Assembly: GCA_027074805.1 (NCBI GenBank)
Contig: JALTCK010000024.1
Location: 1-10,143, forward strand
Reading direction: 5' to 3'
Source of the DNA: Thermococcus sp.
GTDB taxonomy: Archaea > Methanobacteriota_B > Thermococci > Thermococcales > Thermococcaceae
DNA length: 10,143 nt
The position numbers and the translations under genes were made by a program. Below are positions 7,232 through 10,143 of the stretch, one piece after another; within the stretch, counting starts at the first letter, position 1; every line of letters begins with the position of its first letter. Below the pieces are notes generated by a model. It did not search any database and had not been told where the DNA came from. It saw only the letters and a list, made by a program, of their open reading frames with translations.

Positions 7232-8218
7232 ATGAGGGAATTTCGAGATTTCAAGGATATAATTCAGGACTTTGTTGCTAAGCTTGGAAGACTTTCACCA
7301 AAGGAACTTTTAAGCTATGCAATTAAAAATGAAAGAGAAGAAGCAGAATACTATGCTAAGCTCGCTGAGAAAGTCAGGAAACTCAGTGTAAGGGCTTTGT
7401 TTATAAAGATGAGCGACGAGAGTAGGGCTCATGAAAAGGCTCTTTTAAGTCTTTTTGAAAAGCTCTTTCCGGGGGAAAATCCGGTGGAGGTTGAGATTCC
7501 GCCGGTGGAGGTGTTACCCTTTTACAGCGAGTTTGAGAGTGTGGAGAGTTACCTGGAGGCCCTTAAGTACTGCATGATGAGTGAACTCCTTGCAAAGTCT
7601 GTGTATGAAGGGCTGGCGAAGATTGCTCCAGATGAAGACACAAAGGAGCTAGCGATGGCTCTGGCGGCAATGGAGCAGGAGCACTACGATGAGATAAAGA
7701 AGGTACATGACCTGCTCGTTGACATGAGGCAAAAGGAAATAAAACCCGAATCGTTGAAAGCTGGGGCCTATCTCTTTACTGAAAGAAGGAAGGCTAGATA
7801 TTTTCTCCTTGATTTCATGAAATGGGATAAGAAACTGCTTGCAATAGTGCGCGAGAATCCTTCGGAACTTGGGGAGATGCTAGCAGGCAAAGTCAAGGAA
7901 ATTCTGTGGGTGACAAAGGTTGAGGGGCTCGGAGGAGACGCCAACGTGACGATAGTTTCTCCTCGGGATGTCCCTGACCTCAGGAGGATAATAGTCAAAT
8001 TCTTTGAAGGGCAAAAGGACAAGAGGGGAGTCATCTTGCTGGAGAACCTGGGATACCTTGCCCTTGAACTTGGATTTAAGAAGGCAATGGACTTCGTTCT
8101 TTACCTTAAGGACGTTGCCATTCTTCATAATGGCTATCTGATAGTCACGTCCGTCCCAGAGGCCTTCGATAAGAGAGAGTGGGCGATTATTACATCGGAG
8201 CTTGAGTTAATCTCTTGA
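7232..8218 (+). CDS. Ferritin/rubrerythrin-like domain fused to DUF835
   Basis: Residue numbers count from the ATG at 7232. An in-frame GTG at 7223 is an alternative start, but its upstream GAGGT is too distant. The N-terminal part (about 20-165) is a ferritin-like four-helix bundle of the rubrerythrin type. Helix 1 reads AIKNEREEAEYY (E34), helix 2 MSDESRAH (H67), helix 3 MMSELLAKSVY (E118) and helix 4 MEQEH (E148, H151). These are positions that bind iron in rubrerythrins. The Glu expected three residues before H67 is Ser64, so the diiron site looks altered. The C-terminal part (about 177-327) fits DUF835, an archaeal domain of unknown function: LLAIVRENP, ILWVTKVEG, GVILLENLGYL and GYLIVTSVPEAF. 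It resembles a degenerate P-loop fold with a Walker-B-like strand and no P-loop. There is no rubredoxin domain and no signal peptide, so it is cytoplasmic. A role in redox or iron sensing is inference. Base composition is AT-rich at its 5' end. Confidence 0.85.
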   Translation: MREFRDFKDIIQDFVAKLGRLSPKELLSYAIKNEREEAEYYAKLAEKVRKLSVRALFIKMSDESRAHEKALLSLFEKLFPGENPVEVEIPPVEVLPFYSEFESVESYLEALKYCMMSELLAKSVYEGLAKIAPDEDTKELAMALAAMEQEHYDEIKKVHDLLVDMRQKEIKPESLKAGAYLFTERRKARYFLLDFMKWDKKLLAIVRENPSELGEMLAGKVKEILWVTKVEGLGGDANVTIVSPRDVPDLRRIIVKFFEGQKDKRGVILLENLGYLALELGFKKAMDFVLYLKDVAILHNGYLIVTSVPEAFDKREWAIITSELELIS

Positions 8219-8455
8219 GCGTTTTTCCCACACGATCTTCCCATCCTTTCTCACAATCTGGAGGATGCGGTGATACGGGATCTGAGTCTCTCCGACGAAG
8301 AAATAACCATGTCCGAGCTCTATCATGTCCACGGGAATCTTCTTGACATCCCCGTAGGCACCGCGGTGCTCGATGAGGATGTAGTAATCCCCTTCCTCCT
8401 CCCGCGGGTCGTACTTGATTTTCACTAAAGCTTCCTTCACAGAACCCTTTCTCAT
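8207..8455 (-). CDS. MJ1316/UPF0248 (DUF504) family protein
   Basis: This 82-residue protein is about the family's usual length. Recognisable family features are MRKGSVKEAL at the N-terminus, KIKYDPREEEGDYY, IEHRG, the IELGHGYFF core and IPYHRILQIVRKDG near the end. The family (Pfam MJ1316, formerly DUF504) has been proposed by comparative genomics to recognise cyclic phosphate ends of RNA. That function is a prediction from the literature and nothing in this sequence proves it. The ATG at 8455 is chosen over the in-frame GTG at 8464 because GAGGTG ends 6 nt before the ATG and overlaps the GTG. The ATG overlaps the TGA of the metallo-beta-lactamase-fold gene as ATGA, so the two are co-transcribed and probably translationally coupled. 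Its last 12 bases overlap the convergent ferritin-DUF835 gene. Confidence 0.88.
   Translation of the reverse strand: MRKGSVKEALVKIKYDPREEEGDYYILIEHRGAYGDVKKIPVDMIELGHGYFFVGETQIPYHRILQIVRKDGKIVWEKRSRD
8222..8226 (+). terminator. Possible T-run terminator of the ferritin-DUF835 gene
   Basis: Five T residues follow the TGA stop by 3 nt on the plus strand. Archaeal RNA polymerase can terminate at such T-runs without a hairpin. The run lies inside the oppositely oriented MJ1316/UPF0248 coding region. It is short, so this is a weak call. Confidence 0.3.
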
Positions 8456-9174
8456 TGGGGCCACCTCAGAACCCTTTCAATGTTCCTCTTCCAATCTTCT
8501 ATGTACTTTCCATGTCCTGGAAGGCCGAAATCAACGTCGAACTCCAAAAGCCTCTCGAGGCTCTCCTTCAGCTTCCAGCCGTTTCCGGTCGGAAGGTCGG
8601 TCCTCCCGACGGTACCATTAAAGAGTGTATCGCCCGTGAACATGACCCTCGTTTCCCCGTCGTCCAGATAAAGGCATGCGCTTCCGGCCGTATGGCCCGG
8701 GGTGTGGATCAGCTCGAGCTTAAGGGTACCAATTTTAAGCCGATCCCCATCCTCTAGGCTGATATCAACTTCCTGTGGTTCAAATTTTCTCCCATAAGAG
8801 TATGCTAGGATGATGTAATCATCTCCCATCTCGAGGGTCTCGGCGGTTCTCTCGTGAGCAGCGAAGAGGACCTCAATACCTTTTCTATTCAGCCACTCCT
8901 TTAGTGCTGTGTTTCCACCTACATGGTCGAAGTGTTCGTGAGTGTTGAAGATGATGGCTTTCTCAACCCCGCTCAGATAGCCCCTTTTTTCCCAGATATG
9001 AGTGTAAACATGCCAGTTGACCCCCGTCCCGGTGTCGATTATCAATACCTCCTTACCGGCCCTCACTAGGTAGACGTTGGAATCCCAACCTATTCCGCGT
9101 AGCATCACCGTGTGGGGAGGAATCTCAACTGGAACCAGTTCTCGCGGAAAGTTCTCTATGGAGCTTATACTCAA
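8452..9174 (-). CDS. Metallo-beta-lactamase-fold hydrolase (glyoxalase II-like)
   Basis: From a TTG start this is 240 residues. Motifs in order are LIIDTGTG, THEHFDH (H79, H81, D83, H84), HTPGHT (H161), FTGDTLF (D182) and LPGHG (H221). That is a complete di-metal ligand set. The GRTDLP segment and the overall size fit the glyoxalase II/thioesterase-like branch, whose members hydrolyse thioesters. The real substrate cannot be read from the sequence, and a nuclease or other hydrolase role is possible. I chose TTG because a perfect GGAGGTGA ends 4 nt before it, the same spacing as the 101-aa gene. An in-frame ATG at 9249 would add 25 residues of Pro/Gly/Arg-rich, low-complexity sequence and has no ribosome binding site. 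However, it falls about 4 nt after a predicted transcription start, so a leaderless longer form cannot be excluded. Its stop overlaps the next start as ATGA. Confidence 0.9.
   Translation of the reverse strand: MSISSIENFPRELVPVEIPPHTVMLRGIGWDSNVYLVRAGKEVLIIDTGTGVNWHVYTHIWEKRGYLSGVEKAIIFNTHEHFDHVGGNTALKEWLNRKGIEVLFAAHERTAETLEMGDDYIILAYSYGRKFEPQEVDISLEDGDRLKIGTLKLELIHTPGHTAGSACLYLDDGETRVMFTGDTLFNGTVGRTDLPTGNGWKLKESLERLLEFDVDFGLPGHGKYIEDWKRNIERVLRWPQ
8462..8467 (-). promoter_or_regulatory. Ribosome binding site of the MJ1316/UPF0248 gene
   Basis: GAGGTG lies within the last codons of the upstream metallo-beta-lactamase-fold gene, 6 nt before the ATG at 8455. It decides the start in favour of this ATG over the in-frame GTG. 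Confidence 0.7.
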
Positions 9175-9178
9175 GCTC

Positions 9179-9186
9179 TCACCTCC
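9179..9186 (-). promoter_or_regulatory. Ribosome binding site that sets a TTG start
   Basis: GGAGGTGA on the minus strand ends 4 nt before TTG at 9174. It is the main evidence that the metallo-beta-lactamase-fold protein starts here and not at the ATG at 9249. Confidence 0.7.
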
Positions 9187-9187
9187 G

Positions 9188-9220
9188 GATGGGGGCTCGA
9201 GGGGGGACCGCCTCCCCATC
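9188..9220 (-). other. GC-rich potential hairpin just upstream of the TTG start
   Basis: The plus strand reads GATGGGG (9188-9194) and CCCCATC (9214-9220), giving a 7-bp stem in RNA of either strand with a 19-nt loop. In the minus-strand mRNA the stem ends one base before the Shine-Dalgarno sequence. It could modulate translation of the hydrolase, or it could simply be codons of a longer protein. It is GC-rich and would be stable at high temperature. Confidence 0.35.
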
Positions 9221-9268
9221 ACCCCGTCGGGAGGGATGAATCTCTTCATCGCCCAGGAACTATTTTTC

Positions 9269-9289
9269 GGATGGCTTTATAAGCCATCC
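9269..9289. promoter_or_regulatory. 21-bp dyad centred on a TATA box, divergent promoter
   Basis: Arms GGATGGCTT (9269-9277) and AAGCCATCC (9281-9289) are perfect inverted repeats around TAT. CTTTATAAG at the centre is a good TATA element on both strands. On the plus strand, transcription would start near 9305, about 10 nt before the M20 peptidase ATG. On the minus strand it would start near 9253, leaving a leader of about 79 nt to the TTG of the hydrolase. A palindrome over a TATA box suggests a regulator site or symmetric promoter use. Confidence 0.6.
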
Positions 9290-9304
9290 CTTCAATATCA
9301 GTTA

Positions 9305-9309
9305 GGTGA
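9305..9309 (+). promoter_or_regulatory. Ribosome binding site of the M20 peptidase gene
   Basis: GGTGA begins at the predicted transcription start; GGTG ends 6 nt before the ATG at 9315. This is a typical short-leader arrangement. Confidence 0.65.
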
Positions 9310-9314
9310 CCCAA

Positions 9315-10143
9315 ATGAAGACCGAACGCGCGAAGGAGATACTCCTTCAGCTCTTGAAAATCCCCTCCCCGTCGGGGAAGGAAGACAGGATAATGCTCCA
9401 CATCATGGAGTTCCTCCACAGGCTCGACTACGATGTCCACATCGAGAGCGACGGCGAGATAATAGATTTGGTCGTAAACCCCGACGCGGAGCTTTTCTAC
9501 GAGGTTCACGTCGATACCATCCCGGTAAGGGCCGAACCGTTCCTGAGGGGCAACATAGTCTACGGAACCGGGGCGAGCGACATAAAGGGCGGCGCCGCTG
9601 CCATTCTGCTGATGCTCGAGAACCTGAAAAAGGAAGGAAATAACCTCAACGTTGGAGTGGTCTTCGTCAGCGACGAGGAGCACGGGGGGAGAGGTTCCGC
9701 CCTCTTCATGGAGCGCTACAAGCCCAAGATGGCCGTCGTGTTGGAGCCGACTGATTTAGAGGTTCACATCGCACACGCAGGCAACATAGAGGCCTACTTC
9801 GAGGTCGATGGCAAAGAGGCCCACGGAGCCTGCCCCGAGAGCGGTGTCAACGCCATAGAAGAAATTTACAAGATGCTGGAAGAGCTGAGGGCCCTGGAGC
9901 CATTCAAGGCAAAGGGCAAATATTTTGACGCCCATATCGGCCTTCAGGAGCTCGTCTGCGACAACCCATACTATCTAATTCCGGCCCTCTGCAAGGGCCG
10001 CCTGGAGGCTCGCCTCCTCCCGGATCAGGAAGTCGAGGACATACTCGACCTTCTCGACCCGATATTCGACGAGTACACGCTGAAGTACGAGTACACCGAA
10101 ATATGGGACGGCTACGAGCTTGAGGAAAGCGAAGAGATAGTTC
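9315..10143 (+). CDS. M20 family metallopeptidase (ArgE/DapE/CPG2-like), 3' end outside window
   Basis: The first 276 codons are present and the C-terminus is cut by the window edge. This is a co-catalytic zinc hydrolase of the M20 superfamily, whose members cleave N-acyl amino acids or small peptides in the cytoplasm. Metal and catalytic residues are readable: EVHVDT (H65, D67), GTGASDIKGG (bridging D89), SDEEHGG (E121 as general base, E122 metal ligand) and VLEPTD (E144). The dimerisation (lid) domain begins near 150 and contains GKEAHGACPESGVNAI with H170. The last metal-binding His lies beyond the window. The family members ArgE, DapE, LysK and carboxypeptidase G2 cannot be separated on this fragment, so no symbol is given. 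There is no signal peptide. It is transcribed alone here from the divergent promoter at 9269-9289. Confidence 0.92.
   Translation, partial: MKTERAKEILLQLLKIPSPSGKEDRIMLHIMEFLHRLDYDVHIESDGEIIDLVVNPDAELFYEVHVDTIPVRAEPFLRGNIVYGTGASDIKGGAAAILLMLENLKKEGNNLNVGVVFVSDEEHGGRGSALFMERYKPKMAVVLEPTDLEVHIAHAGNIEAYFEVDGKEAHGACPESGVNAIEEIYKMLEELRALEPFKAKGKYFDAHIGLQELVCDNPYYLIPALCKGRLEARLLPDQEVEDILDLLDPIFDEYTLKYEYTEIWDGYELEESEEIV

Noticed and set aside
7768..8128. Minus-strand frames inside the ferritin-DUF835 gene
   Set aside because: They are antisense to a gene with recognisable domains and have no start signals of their own.
8456..8464. Upstream GTG start (8464) for the MJ1316/UPF0248 gene
   Set aside because: The GTG overlaps the GAGGTGG ribosome binding site of the ATG at 8455, and family members begin at MRKGS as I recall.
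9077..9683. Open frames 9077-9643 (plus) and 9246-9683 (minus)
   Set aside because: They are shadows of the metallo-beta-lactamase-fold and M20 peptidase genes, which have full catalytic motifs in other frames.

Overview
The window looks like part of a hyperthermophilic euryarchaeon of the order Thermococcales (Thermococcus-like). This rests on the Shine-Dalgarno style (GGAGGTGA or GGTG, 4-7 nt before the start), short intergenic gaps with BRE/TATA-type promoters, and a gene complement (DUF835, an MJ1316/UPF0248 protein, a TatD family hydrolase, an M20 peptidase, a huge Ig-like surface protein) that I associate with that order. No database search was possible, so the species is not assigned.

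Left part (1-5874, minus strand): one enormous open reading frame of 1958 codons that starts at 5874 and runs off the left edge without a stop. It encodes an exported surface protein. In order it has a signal peptide, an Ig-like domain, an FN3-like domain, a right-handed beta-helix, a small beta-rich cap domain, three copies of a three-domain supermodule with periods of 274, 280 and 276 residues, a fourth copy of the first domain only, further Ig/FN3-like domains, and a non-repeated cysteine-containing region at the edge. Each full supermodule carries a cysteine pair exactly 19 residues apart.

Middle (5875-7222): the giant gene has its own promoter and a leader of about 100 nt. Upstream of it is a tight two-gene minus-strand unit: a TatD family metal-dependent hydrolase followed 12 nt later by a 101-residue helical protein of unknown function. 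A short divergent region holding a 14-bp perfect palindrome separates this unit from the next gene.

Right part (7223-10143): a plus-strand gene encodes an unusual fusion of a rubrerythrin/ferritin-like four-helix domain with a DUF835 domain. It converges on, and overlaps by 12 bp, a minus-strand pair in which a metallo-beta-lactamase-fold hydrolase and an MJ1316/UPF0248 protein share an ATGA stop/start. A second divergent promoter region, with a 21-bp dyad around a TATA box, leads to a plus-strand M20 family metallopeptidase that runs off the right edge. The central genes are visibly more AT-rich than the flanking ones. I see no tRNA, rRNA, CRISPR array or insertion sequence.
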